Assembly: GCA_964590075.1 (NCBI GenBank)
Contig: CAZPXS010000009.1
Location: forward strand, 1-38,599
Length of the DNA: 38,599 nucleotides
Direction of reading: 5' to 3'
Source of the DNA: JAGDVO01 sp964590075 [NCBI: uncultured Aquificales bacterium]
GTDB lineage: Bacteria > Thermosulfidibacterota > Thermosulfidibacteria > Thermosulfidibacterales
The position numbers and the translations under genes were made by a program. The notes under the pieces were generated by a model that was not told the origin of the DNA, did not search any database, and saw nothing but the letters and a program-made list of their open reading frames with translations. This document shows, one piece after another, positions 25,396 to 34,568 of the stretch; the first letter of the stretch is position 1, and the number at the start of each line of letters is the position of its first letter.

Positions 25396-26184
25396 ATGAA
25401 GAGATATTTATTAACTCTCATTATCTTTTCTACTGTAGCCTTAGCATTTCATTATGGCTTTTCGGAAAACAAAGATCCTCAGGCTGCCTTAACAAACGGT
25501 GATTGTATAAAATGCCACAAAAAAGAGGTTTCCTTAGTAAATACCAACGGCGGGAAGCATCAGAAGGTAGGATGTCTTGCCTGCCACGAGGGACATTATC
25601 CCGAGATACCCAAAGAAAAAATGATTCCCTCCTGCAATAAATGCCACACAGGAAAAGAACACTATACTCTTCCAAATTGTTCAGGCTGCCATCAAAATCC
25701 CCATACTCCCCTAACCATTTCCTTTGAAGGGAAGGAACTCAAACAGGAGTGTGCCTCCTGTCACAGTGAACCCTTTAGGGATATGAAAAATTATCCAAGC
25801 AAACACAAAGATCTATCCTGTAACTTCTGTCACACCAAACACAAAGAAAAGCCCAGTTGTTTAAACTGCCACGAGGGCCATTTAAAGGAACAGACACTGA
25901 AGGATTGTCTAAGTTGCCATAAACCTCACAAGCCTCTCAAGGTAACTTATGAAAACGATACACCGAATAAATTCTGTACAATCTGTCACGAGAAGGAAGG
26001 CTTAAATCTACAGGCAACCAAAACCAAGCATGGAAAATTAGCCTGTGCTTTCTGTCACAGATCTGAACACAAAGCCAAGCCTTCCTGTGAAACCTGTCAT
26101 GGCCAACCTCATCCTCCTGCCATGGTAAAGGCTTTCAAGGGGTGTTTAGACTGCCATAATGATCCACATAACCTTATAAAATAA
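25396..26184 (+). CDS. Dodecaheme c-type cytochrome, exported
   Basis: This 262-residue protein has an N-terminal signal peptide or anchor (about residues 4-20, MKRYLLTLIIFSTVALAF). It carries twelve CXXCH motifs, roughly one per 20 residues, among many extra histidines for bis-His ligation. Motifs include CIKCH, CLACH, CNKCH, CSGCH, CASCH, CNFCH, CLNCH, CLSCH, CTICH, CAFCH, CETCH and CLDCH. The internal spacing repeats, with PSCxxCH and KHKDLSCNFCH-like elements. The start is supported by GGAGG 6 nt upstream. It is the first gene of the operon and a paralogue of the next. A periplasmic or outer-surface electron carrier is inferred. Confidence 0.92.
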   Translation: MKRYLLTLIIFSTVALAFHYGFSENKDPQAALTNGDCIKCHKKEVSLVNTNGGKHQKVGCLACHEGHYPEIPKEKMIPSCNKCHTGKEHYTLPNCSGCHQNPHTPLTISFEGKELKQECASCHSEPFRDMKNYPSKHKDLSCNFCHTKHKEKPSCLNCHEGHLKEQTLKDCLSCHKPHKPLKVTYENDTPNKFCTICHEKEGLNLQATKTKHGKLACAFCHRSEHKAKPSCETCHGQPHPPAMVKAFKGCLDCHNDPHNLIK

Positions 26185-26202
26185 AGAAGGAAGGGGGGAA
26201 TT

Positions 26203-27081
26203 ATGAAAAGGATTTATAAATCCCTAATAATCTGTAGTGCTATTGGATTGATACTTTCCTGTACCCCAGAACCTGAAATTAAGTCACCAGAGGTCCCTGT
26301 CAAGGAAGAAAAAAAAGTATCCAAAGGGCTTTACGACTTTGAAGTAAAGCCCTTAAGCCTCGAAGAGTGTGCAAGATGTCATAATTCCATATTTACAACC
26401 ATTAAGACAAAAGGAGGAAAACACCAGAGAGAATGTACTTTCTGCCACCAACAATTTCACGTTTACAACCCAATCAAACAGAACTGGAAAGATATAATGC
26501 CCAAATGCCAGAACTGTCATGGTCTTAAACACGGTGAAAAATTCCCCGAATGTTTACAGTGTCACTCTGATCCTCATGCCCCAAAACAGGAAATTACTGT
26601 AACTGAACAATTTGCAAAGTACTGCATAGAATGTCACAAAAATGTTCATAAAGAAATTACCACATATAAGAGCAAACACACCGACTTAGGCTGTGCCTTC
26701 TGTCATGCAAATAAACACGGATACAAACCGGAATGTCAGGCCTGTCATGCTCCTCATATGCAGGGTCAGACCTATAAAGATTGTCTCACCTGTCATAAAC
26801 CTCATTCCCCCAATAATCTCCCGGCCTTTTCTGCCGATACTCCCAATGGCGTTTGTGCAGCCTGTCATAAAGGGCCTGCTGAAAAAATCTCCACTACCAA
26901 ATCCAAACACGGTAAATTAACCTGTACCTACTGCCACAACACACATGGATACAAACCGGAATGTAAATCCTGCCACGGACTACCACACAGTGAAGAGATC
27001 CATAAAAAGATACCTGAATGCTTGAAATGTCACCTTGACGCACACAATCCACCTATATATAAAATAAATGATAAAAAATGA
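26203..27081 (+). CDS. Dodecaheme cytochrome lipoprotein
   Basis: This 292-residue paralogue of the preceding gene has a lipoprotein signal: a hydrophobic segment ending LILSC, with the lipidated cysteine at about residue 20 and acidic/proline-rich residues after it. Twelve CXXCH motifs follow, from CARCH to CLKCH. The order KHTDLGCAFCH, PECQACH, DCLTCHKPHSP and KHGKLTCTYCH parallels the previous protein heme by heme. The lipid anchor suggests attachment to the outer membrane, giving an electron path across the periplasm or to the cell surface. GGAAGGGGGG precedes the ATG. The end overlaps the next start by 4 nt (ATGA). Confidence 0.92.
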   Translation: MKRIYKSLIICSAIGLILSCTPEPEIKSPEVPVKEEKKVSKGLYDFEVKPLSLEECARCHNSIFTTIKTKGGKHQRECTFCHQQFHVYNPIKQNWKDIMPKCQNCHGLKHGEKFPECLQCHSDPHAPKQEITVTEQFAKYCIECHKNVHKEITTYKSKHTDLGCAFCHANKHGYKPECQACHAPHMQGQTYKDCLTCHKPHSPNNLPAFSADTPNGVCAACHKGPAEKISTTKSKHGKLTCTYCHNTHGYKPECKSCHGLPHSEEIHKKIPECLKCHLDAHNPPIYKINDKK

Positions 27082-29009
27082 GAATAAAGTTTAATATACG
27101 CAGTAAGGCTTTAGCGTTTGTGTGCATTACAGTGTGTTTGGTGCTATTAGCGATAGGAGGCTATCTTTTTGCTCAGGACAAGAAGGGAAGAGAAAGGAGA
27201 GGATTCAAGCCCAAGGAATGTGTAGAGTGTCATACTAAAACCTATGAAAATGAAATGACCAGAAAATATATCCACCAGGTTTTTAAAGAGAAAAAGTGCG
27301 AAGCCTGTCACTTAAGACATGGCAAGCTTGCCATAAAGAGTTTCGTATATAGGGATGAAGGAAAACTCTGCAGCCAGTGCCATAAAGAATTTGAGGAAAA
27401 ACTTAAAACCCTTAAGTCTATTCATACTCCTTTGAAAGAGACCGAAAAGAAGTGTTCTTCATGTCACTTACCTCATGCCTCAGAAGAAACCAAACTTCTC
27501 AAAGCCTCATCTCAAGAGTTATGCCTAAACTGCCATAAAGAGATCTTTAAAGGTGAGAAGAAACATAAGCCCGCCTCTGAAAACTGTATGATCTGCCATC
27601 AACCCCATTTTTCGGATTACCCCAATAATCTTGTAAAGAAAGAATCCGAGCTATGTGCCTCCTGCCACAACTATAAAGATCCTGGTTTCCAAAAGGCTCA
27701 CGGTGAGGTTAAAAACCTTGAAAAAATTAACTGTTCCAATTGTCACAATCCTCACGGGGGTTCCTCTAAATACCTAAAAAAGAACCTACACTCTCCCATG
27801 GTAAAGGAATCCTGCGGAAGCTGTCACAAAGAGAATAAGATATCAGATTGCTTCGACTGCCACAAAGACATACAGTCTAAAATAACTTTTAAATTTCAGC
27901 ATAGTAGTTTCATTAAAGAGAAAAATTGTAAAACCTGCCATGATCCCCACGCCTCAAACTTTAAGAACCTACTTTTAAAGGAAGAGGAAAACCTCTGCCT
28001 TGAATGCCATCAAAAAACCCTCCATCTGGATCAGAAAAAGAAACATAAGGTTATTTCGGCTCAGGGTTGTTCTATCTGTCATGAACCTCATGCTACGGAG
28101 ATAGCTAAGCTCCTAAGGAACTCTTCCGAAAAGCTATGCGAACAATGTCACAGTCTGTCTCAGGGTCCGATAAACCACACTCCCTTCAAAAACAAAGCCT
28201 GCCTATCCTGTCACGATCCCCATGGATCCCTCGAGAGTAAACTTCTTACTTCATCCATTCCTCAACTCTGCTATCGCTGCCACGATGAGAAAAAATTCTT
28301 CAATGTCACAATTCATAAACCCGTGGTGGAAGGAAAATGCCTAGCCTGCCATCAGGCCCATACTTCTACCGAAAAGGGACTACTTCCAAAAGGTAAGGTT
28401 TCTCTATGTAGAGACTGTCACTCCTCTACCTTTGAAGAAGCCAAAATAATCCACAGGCCTGTTAAGGAACATAAATGCGATCTCTGTCATACTGAACATG
28501 CAAGTAACCTACCTTTCCTGATGAAAAAGAACGATAAGGATATCTGTCTATCCTGTCACGAAACGGTAAAGAAACAACTAGCCCGCACACAGGGACGCTT
28601 ACACTATCCCTTTGAAGAGGGTAAATGCCATTCCTGCCATAGTGCCCACGGCACAAAGCTCGATAAGTACTTTAGAGCATCTCCAAACATGCTCTGTTCA
28701 GGATGCCACATGGAAATCATGAAAGGAAAGCTCAAAAGTCCCCATGTGGATGGTAATTCTGTAAACTGCCTATCCTGTCATTTAGGGCATTTGAGTGAAA
28801 GGCCAAACTTACTAAAAGGATTTAGTCCTAATCTGTGCCTAACCTGCCATAAAGATACCACTTCCGCCCAGAAAGCCCACAGAAGAAAATTAAGTGAGAT
28901 AAAGGACTGCCTTAATTGCCATACACCTCATAAGGGAAATGAACCAAAGTTATTACTACCTGTAAGTCATTTACCATTCAAGGAGAAGAGGTGTGAGGTC
29001 TGTCATTAA
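27078..29009 (+). CDS. Giant 26-heme c-type cytochrome with doubled CXXCH repeats
   Basis: This 643-residue protein has an N-terminal anchor or signal (about 9-31) and 26 CXXCH motifs, about one heme per 24 residues. The motifs alternate in pairs: CxxCHxPHAS followed some 20 residues later by (N)LCxxCHK. This is the doubled-CXXCH domain arrangement. The chain stops immediately after the last heme motif: it ends CEVCH, so the ligating histidine would be the final residue. The next gene starts 17 nt upstream of this stop. The role is inferred as a long-range electron conduit across the periplasm or beyond the outer membrane. Confidence 0.93.
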   Translation: MRIKFNIRSKALAFVCITVCLVLLAIGGYLFAQDKKGRERRGFKPKECVECHTKTYENEMTRKYIHQVFKEKKCEACHLRHGKLAIKSFVYRDEGKLCSQCHKEFEEKLKTLKSIHTPLKETEKKCSSCHLPHASEETKLLKASSQELCLNCHKEIFKGEKKHKPASENCMICHQPHFSDYPNNLVKKESELCASCHNYKDPGFQKAHGEVKNLEKINCSNCHNPHGGSSKYLKKNLHSPMVKESCGSCHKENKISDCFDCHKDIQSKITFKFQHSSFIKEKNCKTCHDPHASNFKNLLLKEEENLCLECHQKTLHLDQKKKHKVISAQGCSICHEPHATEIAKLLRNSSEKLCEQCHSLSQGPINHTPFKNKACLSCHDPHGSLESKLLTSSIPQLCYRCHDEKKFFNVTIHKPVVEGKCLACHQAHTSTEKGLLPKGKVSLCRDCHSSTFEEAKIIHRPVKEHKCDLCHTEHASNLPFLMKKNDKDICLSCHETVKKQLARTQGRLHYPFEEGKCHSCHSAHGTKLDKYFRASPNMLCSGCHMEIMKGKLKSPHVDGNSVNCLSCHLGHLSERPNLLKGFSPNLCLTCHKDTTSAQKAHRRKLSEIKDCLNCHTPHKGNEPKLLLPVSHLPFKEKRCEVCH

Positions 29010-30261
29010 AAATACTTTATTTTTAATAACCGTTTTTACTTTGATCTACGTTTTACTAGGTCAAAGGGCCCCTGCTGTTACTGGTAGAATGTCTATGTCG
29101 GGTTGCGAGCGCTGTCATCCGAAGATAAGAGAAGAAAAAAGGAAGCCTGTTCAACATCCTCCCTTCTCAAAGGATAATTGCTCAGTTTGCCACAATCCCC
29201 ATGTGAGTTCCCATACTAAATTACTCAATAAATCCGCTAACACTCTATGTCTTAGCTGTCACAAGGATCTTGCGAATAAAATTTCTCAGACGAAGGCTCA
29301 TGGAGCTCTAGCCAAGGGGGATTGCCTCAACTGCCATAAACCTCACTCCAGTAGTTATAAAGGGCTTCTTAAAGACCAAGCAGAAAAACTCTGCATTAAT
29401 TGCCATAAGGAAACCATTGAAAAAAGTTTGCATTACAAGGTTACCCATCAGCCCGTGATTCAGGGAGCATGCTTGAAATGTCATGATAGCCATGCTTCCT
29501 CAAATCCTTATCTTCTCAACGCTAAGCCTCAGGATTTGTGCAAAAAATGTCACCAACCGGGTTGCAAAGCAGAGGGAGTTTCAATTTCAGAGCTCACCTC
29601 TAAGAAGAACTGTACTACCTGCCACTCCGGGCATGGAAGTGATTACCAGAAACTCTTAGGTCCCAAAGGACATACTACCTTTTTAAAAGGGGAATGCAGA
29701 AGCTGTCATGGAGAAATTAAAGACCTCACTTCCTTTACCACTCATAAAGTGACTACGGAAACCTGTCTCAGCTGTCATCCTAAGGATAAAGTCAAGATAA
29801 ACCCTGAAGATCCCCATTATGGCCTTAGGGGAAACGCCTGCCTCTTCTGTCATTCTTCCCATGCAAGCACGGAAGAAAAATTCGTACTCAAATTCACGAG
29901 TTTTTGTCTCGAATGCCATCAGGATATTGATAGAAAGACAGCTCTTATGGAAAGAAGGCTAAAGGGTCTTAAAAAGGGAGTTTTGAGAAACCGTGAATGC
30001 CTTGCCTGTCACCTACCTGTGCACAGTAAAACCACCTACCTATTGAGAGGAGACGATCCACTTGGGCTCAAAACCTGTGCCAGATGTCATCCGAGGGAGC
30101 ATGAAAATACCCATCCCGTTGGAGAAAAGTATAAGGATCCGAGAAATGGTAAACCTCTAACCTGTTCCTCTTGTCATAGCATGCACGAGGCAAAATATAA
30201 ATATCTTTTAACTCATGAAGGAGATAGGGAACTATGTGTACAGTGTCACAGAATACCGTAA
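28993..30261 (+). CDS. 16-heme c-type cytochrome with doubled CXXCH repeats
   Basis: This 422-residue protein starts with GTG at 28993 behind AAGGAG, inside the end of the 26-heme gene. The signal segment is about residues 5-24 (NTLFLITVFTLIYVLLG). Sixteen CXXCH motifs run from CERCH to CVQCH, again in the CxxCHNPH / LCLSCHK doubled pattern. The repeat style matches the preceding 26-heme protein, so the two probably arose by duplication or splitting of one long repeat protein. The C-terminus has HPREHENTHPVGEKYKDP and CSSCHSMHEAKY. Its end overlaps the OmcS-like gene by 28 nt. Confidence 0.92.
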   Translation: MRSVIKNTLFLITVFTLIYVLLGQRAPAVTGRMSMSGCERCHPKIREEKRKPVQHPPFSKDNCSVCHNPHVSSHTKLLNKSANTLCLSCHKDLANKISQTKAHGALAKGDCLNCHKPHSSSYKGLLKDQAEKLCINCHKETIEKSLHYKVTHQPVIQGACLKCHDSHASSNPYLLNAKPQDLCKKCHQPGCKAEGVSISELTSKKNCTTCHSGHGSDYQKLLGPKGHTTFLKGECRSCHGEIKDLTSFTTHKVTTETCLSCHPKDKVKINPEDPHYGLRGNACLFCHSSHASTEEKFVLKFTSFCLECHQDIDRKTALMERRLKGLKKGVLRNRECLACHLPVHSKTTYLLRGDDPLGLKTCARCHPREHENTHPVGEKYKDPRNGKPLTCSSCHSMHEAKYKYLLTHEGDRELCVQCHRIP

Positions 30262-31328
30262 AAATTATTATTTTTTCAATATTTATGCTGATTATAAGTT
30301 TCCCAGCCAAGCTCTTGGCAATTTCATCCCAGCTCTGCTCAAACTGTCACACCATGCACGCAAGTTACTTTGAGGGCCCAACCCATCGGGTGATTTCTCC
30401 CAAAAATGTCCTTCTCAAAGTCGACTGTATCGGCTGTCACTCTGGAACTACTGGTGCCACAAATTCCTTCGGGGCCCCTATCGTTTATCACAACAGCAAC
30501 CCCGGTGGAACAGGACCGGGTAAGACCCTAGCAGGAGGTGACTTTTACTGGGTAGCCCAGGGTAACTATACCAACGGCCACAATGTTGTAGAGATTATTG
30601 CAAGTGGAGCGGTAACTCCTCCCGGATGGGATCCCACTGCCACAAGTGGGGTAGCTTACGGATCCGTAGCAGGTGGAAGCAGTTCTTGGTCAAAACAGCT
30701 CTCCTGTGCTGGAACTTACGGTTGTCACGGCTATCATAACAACGATGATTCTCTCCTTGCCATTAAAGGTGCTCATCATAAAAACTATAACGGCTCCTCC
30801 ACCAAAGCGGATTCAACAACCATAGCTCAACATCCTGTGGGAGGAGCCTACAGATTCCTCGCAGGAATCTACGGCTTAGAAGCCGGGGACTGGGAATGGA
30901 ACGCAACTTCAACCAATCACAACGAATACTATGGAGTAAACGTTAATAACAATTACTCCAACAAAAATACCATCAGTTATCTCTGTGCCCAGTGTCACGG
31001 CAAATTTCACAGTCAGATCGACGATACAACTGCTGGCTCACCCTGGTTGAGACACCCTGTGGATATCGTTCTCCCAAATAGTGGTGATTATGCCAGTTAT
31101 ACCACTTATAACCTTTCAGCCCCTGTTGCAAGAGGGGCTGTCCCTACAACCTCAAGCTCAACGGTTCAGCCCGGAAACACAGGCACAACCGGGGCTATTG
31201 TTATGTGTCTATCCTGTCACAGGGCTCACGGCTCTGAAAACGCTTATATTTTGAGGTGGAACTATCAGGGCTGGCCTGCAAACGGCCAAACCATAGGTTG
31301 TAGTGTTTGCCACACAAGTAAATACTGA
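30234..31328 (+). CDS. OmcS-like filament (nanowire-type) multiheme cytochrome with an atypical CX5CH site
   Basis: This 364-residue secreted protein has a signal peptide ending near AKLLA (about residue 29). The mature start SSQLCSNCHTMHASYF matches the CxxCHTMH opening of Geobacter OmcS. The order then follows OmcS as I recall it: CIGCH, GGDFYWV with GHNVV, a third site, GGAYRFLAGI, CAQCH with LRHPVD, CLSCHRAHGSENAYILRWNY and a last CSVCH eight residues from the end. That is five CXXCH plus CAGTYGCH at the third position, where five residues separate the cysteines. If all bind heme it is hexaheme like OmcS. Filament formation is inference. GAAGGAG lies about 10 nt before the ATG. Confidence 0.8.
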   Translation: MCTVSQNTVKIIIFSIFMLIISFPAKLLAISSQLCSNCHTMHASYFEGPTHRVISPKNVLLKVDCIGCHSGTTGATNSFGAPIVYHNSNPGGTGPGKTLAGGDFYWVAQGNYTNGHNVVEIIASGAVTPPGWDPTATSGVAYGSVAGGSSSWSKQLSCAGTYGCHGYHNNDDSLLAIKGAHHKNYNGSSTKADSTTIAQHPVGGAYRFLAGIYGLEAGDWEWNATSTNHNEYYGVNVNNNYSNKNTISYLCAQCHGKFHSQIDDTTAGSPWLRHPVDIVLPNSGDYASYTTYNLSAPVARGAVPTTSSSTVQPGNTGTTGAIVMCLSCHRAHGSENAYILRWNYQGWPANGQTIGCSVCHTSKY

Positions 31329-31340
31329 GGGGTAGGGAAT

Positions 31341-32774
31341 ATGAAGAGAGTAAGGCTCTATTATAAAATTTCCTTCTTCCTTTTCCTCATTGCCATTTTT
31401 CTATACGGTGTTAAGACGAGTATAAGTGGGCCCTATTTACAGTCCATCCACGGAAGCACAACAAGTGGTGTCCAGAGAAACAATCTTACCAATTTTAGTA
31501 AGGGAAACTGTGTGCACTGTCATGAGATGCATGCAAGTATCGGCGGAAGTGAACCTGCTCCTGTTCAGGGTAGTCCTTCCCTCTGGGCTCTTTTAGCAAA
31601 TGAAGAAAATGCCTGTTATTACTGTCACGGAACTTCAAGTAATAATAATCCACCTCTTACCAAGGACATCCAGGCCCAATTTCAAAATACCTATAGGCAT
31701 CCTGTTGATAGAAGCGGACTTCACAAAAAATCCGCTTATCTTGAAACAGCCACCGACCTTCAGCCTCCCAATAGACACTCTGAGTGTGTGGACTGCCACA
31801 ATCCCCATGTGGTAAAGCAAAATACCCATACCTACAATTCCACAAGCCCATCCTCAAATAATCTCGTCTCAGGGGTTCTTCTCGGTGTTTTTGGAATTGA
31901 ACCAACAAGTTGGGGAACCTGGACAAGCCCCACATCTTTTACTGAATTAAGACCCACATCCTCAAATCCACAAGGGGGAGCGCAAAAGGAATATCAGATC
32001 TGCCTCAAGTGCCATTCCTACTATGGATTTGGAAGCTCCTTAAATACTTCAACAGGTGTAACAAGTATTGTTGGTCCAAGCGGAATATATCTTACCGATC
32101 AGGCAAGGGAATTTAGCCCACAGAATTACTCTTTTCATCCCGTAGTTCAACCCCTTAACACCACTCCAAGAGGAGGATACACTCCCTACTCCCTTACCAC
32201 AAGCCAGTTGAATCCTCCCTGGAATAGTAATCCCGGTTCTCAAACCATGTACTGTTCAGACTGTCACGGGGCTTACGCCTGGGATGCCTCAGGGACACAG
32301 ATAAAAGGCCCCCACGGAACAGCTAATCCCTTTATGCTTATTGAGGGAAGAACCTGGCCGAAAAAACCCTCAGACTGTGGAGGAGGATTCTGGGCTACCT
32401 CAGATATTGTAAATAATAACTGCAACTGGTCATCCACTCTTCTCTGTGCCAAATGTCATCCCATTTATTCAAATACAAATAATAGGTGGAATAATGTCGT
32501 TCATAAAGAACATGTTAAAAGAGCTTATACCTGTAATGGTACTTCTTATAGAACACCTTGCGTTGCCTGTCATATAGCTATACCCCACGGCTCAAAGAGA
32601 TCAAGATTGATTGGATATGTCACAGATCCTTCTCCTTATAATATTTGTAGTGCTGTAAGCGGTTTTAGAAAAGTCACCTCCAATAATTATCGAAAAAGCA
32701 ATTGTTATTCCACCGCTTCAGGCTGTGCCACACATAGAAGTGCAAACTGCGGAGGACCAGAGTGTGAGCCGTAA
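31341..32774 (+). CDS. Heptaheme c-type cytochrome with long non-heme loops
   Basis: This 477-residue exported protein has a signal anchor at about 9-27. Seven CXXCH motifs are CVHCHEMHAS, CYYCH, CVDCHNPH, CLKCH, CSDCHGAYAW, CAKCH and CVACH. Heme density is low, with Ser/Asn/Thr/Pro-rich loops between motifs, as in outer-surface cytochromes of metal reducers. The CxxCHxMHAS opening is shared with the OmcS-like neighbour, and the region before CVACH ends with IPHGSKRSRLIGY. The last 30 residues are rich in cysteine outside heme motifs (such as NCYSTASGCATHRS), hinting at disulfides. GGGGTAGGG precedes the ATG. A cell-surface partner of the filament cytochrome is plausible. Confidence 0.88.
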   Translation: MKRVRLYYKISFFLFLIAIFLYGVKTSISGPYLQSIHGSTTSGVQRNNLTNFSKGNCVHCHEMHASIGGSEPAPVQGSPSLWALLANEENACYYCHGTSSNNNPPLTKDIQAQFQNTYRHPVDRSGLHKKSAYLETATDLQPPNRHSECVDCHNPHVVKQNTHTYNSTSPSSNNLVSGVLLGVFGIEPTSWGTWTSPTSFTELRPTSSNPQGGAQKEYQICLKCHSYYGFGSSLNTSTGVTSIVGPSGIYLTDQAREFSPQNYSFHPVVQPLNTTPRGGYTPYSLTTSQLNPPWNSNPGSQTMYCSDCHGAYAWDASGTQIKGPHGTANPFMLIEGRTWPKKPSDCGGGFWATSDIVNNNCNWSSTLLCAKCHPIYSNTNNRWNNVVHKEHVKRAYTCNGTSYRTPCVACHIAIPHGSKRSRLIGYVTDPSPYNICSAVSGFRKVTSNNYRKSNCYSTASGCATHRSANCGGPECEP

Positions 32775-33764
32775 AATCTTTTTAAATCCCAAGTTTATAA
32801 TTACAGGCATTTTTCTCCTTCTTACGTTAAGTACTCTTCTTTTTTTTAAACAGGAAAGAAGAGAGGATACCTTTCTCATCAGCCTATTTCTTTCTTTTGT
32901 CTCCCTTCTTCTTTTACTTTCTCTATTTTTTACCCTTGAGTCCATACTTGGGAAACTAAAAGTTGATAAGATTAGATATTTAGGCAGTTTTTTTTTCACT
33001 TAGGCCTTGTCTTTTTTATACTTGCCTTTTTTTACAAATACCTTTTCGGCATTACAGGCAGTTTCAGACTCATGCTTGGGGAAGTATTACCCCTTAAAAA
33101 GGAAAAATTTCTTTACAAAGAAAAGGGAATTTTTGCCAGTATGGATTTCTCTATTTCCGTGAAACTTGAAGCTTTTGAATTCGAAGAAAAAGCGGGAGAA
33201 TTTCTTGACTTTAACTCAAAACTCTTACTTTTTGATCATGCTAAAAATAAAGAGAGTGAGCTTAACCTTAATCTTAAAGGTCCTAAAAGCTACGAGGGAC
33301 TTAAATTTTATCAGACCGATAGATGGGGTTATGCGGTAAGCATTATGTATAACGGGACTCTTAATTCTCAGCCTATTATAACTCATTACTTTCTTGAAAA
33401 AAAACCTGAAGAGAAAATAGCTAGATTTAAGGGGGAAGGGGTTTTCGAAAAACTTCCCTATTATTTTAAAATTGAAGCCTTTTATCCTGACATGATGAAC
33501 AAGAAAAATTTTCGTCCAGAGTTACCGGGTATTGAAAAATTGGTACTTAAGATTAATAATAAAGAGCTGGGAACATATACTTTCCTTCCCGGGCAAATCC
33601 TTAAGGTTAAGGATGGAGAATTCAGGTTTATAGGAGTAAGTATGTGGACGGAGATGGCCATAAAGTATAACGACGGAAGTTTTCTGATTTATGTAGGAGG
33701 CCTCTTTTCCTCACTGGGCGGTCTTCTTCTTACCTTCTGGTATTTAAGGAGAAGTGAAAGATGA
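32764..33764 (+). CDS. resB: Cytochrome c biogenesis protein ResB (CcsB), interrupted by a frameshift at a T9 run
   Basis: ResB pairs with CcsA to attach heme to exported apocytochromes (System II). Two adjoining frames are needed. The first starts at GTG 32764 with GGAGG at 32751-32755, encodes three hydrophobic helices and ends just after GSFFF at 33003. The second resumes at once: one added T in the run at 32988-32996 gives HLGLVFFILAFFYKYLFG and then the ResB domain with KFYQTDRWGYAVSI and a last helix before RRSER. The joined protein would be about 333 residues. Causes could be assembly error, transcriptional slippage or phase variation. An ATG at 32725 also opens the frame but has no ribosome site. 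The 3' end overlaps ccsA by 4 nt. Confidence 0.8.
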
Positions 33765-34567
33765 GCTTCAACCTGCCTCTTTTAGAACTTTATTCTGGCT
33801 GGGTGCTTCTTGTTCTTACCTTTATACTTTTTCTGGTCTCCCTTTTAGTTTATTTTAAAGAGCGCAATCTAAAGGGCCTTGACCTTTTTATTTTCTTAAT
33901 CCTTTTGTTTCAGGGAATTGTAATACTTCTAAGGTGGATCAGTGTGGGACACGGTCCCTATCTTACCCGGTATGAAGTTTTTCTCTCCAATGGCTGGATA
34001 ATTCTTGCCCTTTACTTTATTTTTAGATTTCTTCTGCCCGGAGAAAGAATTATACTGAGGGTGGGTGCCTTAACGGGAAATTTGATTTTTCTACTTTTAG
34101 CGGTAAACGGTTATACCCACGAGGTTGGGGTCCCACCCAAATACTTTTATATCTGGCTTGTCATACATGTGCTTTTTAACAAGCTTGCTCTTGGTTCTTT
34201 GTTGATTGCCTTAGGTTATGCCATAGCTTTGCTGAGAAAGGGTAGTAACCCCAACTGGGAAAAGAATATTTATAAACTCCTTATCATAACCCTTTTCTTT
34301 TGGGCTATAGTTATCGTAAGCGGTGCCATCTGGGCTAATGAGCGCTGGGGTAGATACTGGGGCTGGGACCCCATTGAGACCTGGAGTTTGATTGTCTGGC
34401 TGGTTCTTGCCGTTATCGTTCATCTGATTCGCTTTTACAAACTCGGTGGAAGAGCCCTTGGTTTACTGGTGGTCCTTTCCATATTTCTAATGATTGTAAT
34501 TACAGCCTTTTTACCTTTTATAGTAAACACCATCCACACCCTTTACCTTTTAGGAGGAGCCTCATAA
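33761..34567 (+). CDS. ccsA: Cytochrome c biogenesis protein CcsA (ResC)
   Basis: This 268-residue polytopic protein has about eight hydrophobic segments. It carries the tryptophan-rich heme-handling signature WGRYWGWDPIETWSLIVWL (about residues 199-217) of the CcmC/CcmF/CcsA family. Conserved histidines flanking it include VGHGPYL, VIHVLFNK and VIVHLIR, plus a late IHTL. Together with ResB it would translocate and ligate heme in the periplasm. Its overlap with resB (ATGA) and placement after six cytochromes indicate a dedicated heme-attachment system for this locus. TTT, CTT and ATT usage differs from the upstream half of the window. Confidence 0.92.
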   Translation: MSFNLPLLELYSGWVLLVLTFILFLVSLLVYFKERNLKGLDLFIFLILLFQGIVILLRWISVGHGPYLTRYEVFLSNGWIILALYFIFRFLLPGERIILRVGALTGNLIFLLLAVNGYTHEVGVPPKYFYIWLVIHVLFNKLALGSLLIALGYAIALLRKGSNPNWEKNIYKLLIITLFFWAIVIVSGAIWANERWGRYWGWDPIETWSLIVWLVLAVIVHLIRFYKLGGRALGLLVVLSIFLMIVITAFLPFIVNTIHTLYLLGGAS

Positions 34568-34568
34568 G

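Noticed and set aside
25396-30261. CRISPR-like or tandem DNA repeats in the cytochrome genes
   Set aside because: The periodicity is at protein level (CXXCH with changing codons and spacing). No identical DNA repeats with regular spacers are seen.
32650-32774. Eighth heme motif in the cysteine-rich tail of the heptaheme protein (GCATHRS)
   Set aside because: The second cysteine before the histidine is missing, so it does not fit CXnCH.
32764-33003. First ResB half as an independent small membrane protein
   Set aside because: It ends at a homopolymer, and one added T continues it into the ResB domain with a matching helix, so a split gene explains it better.
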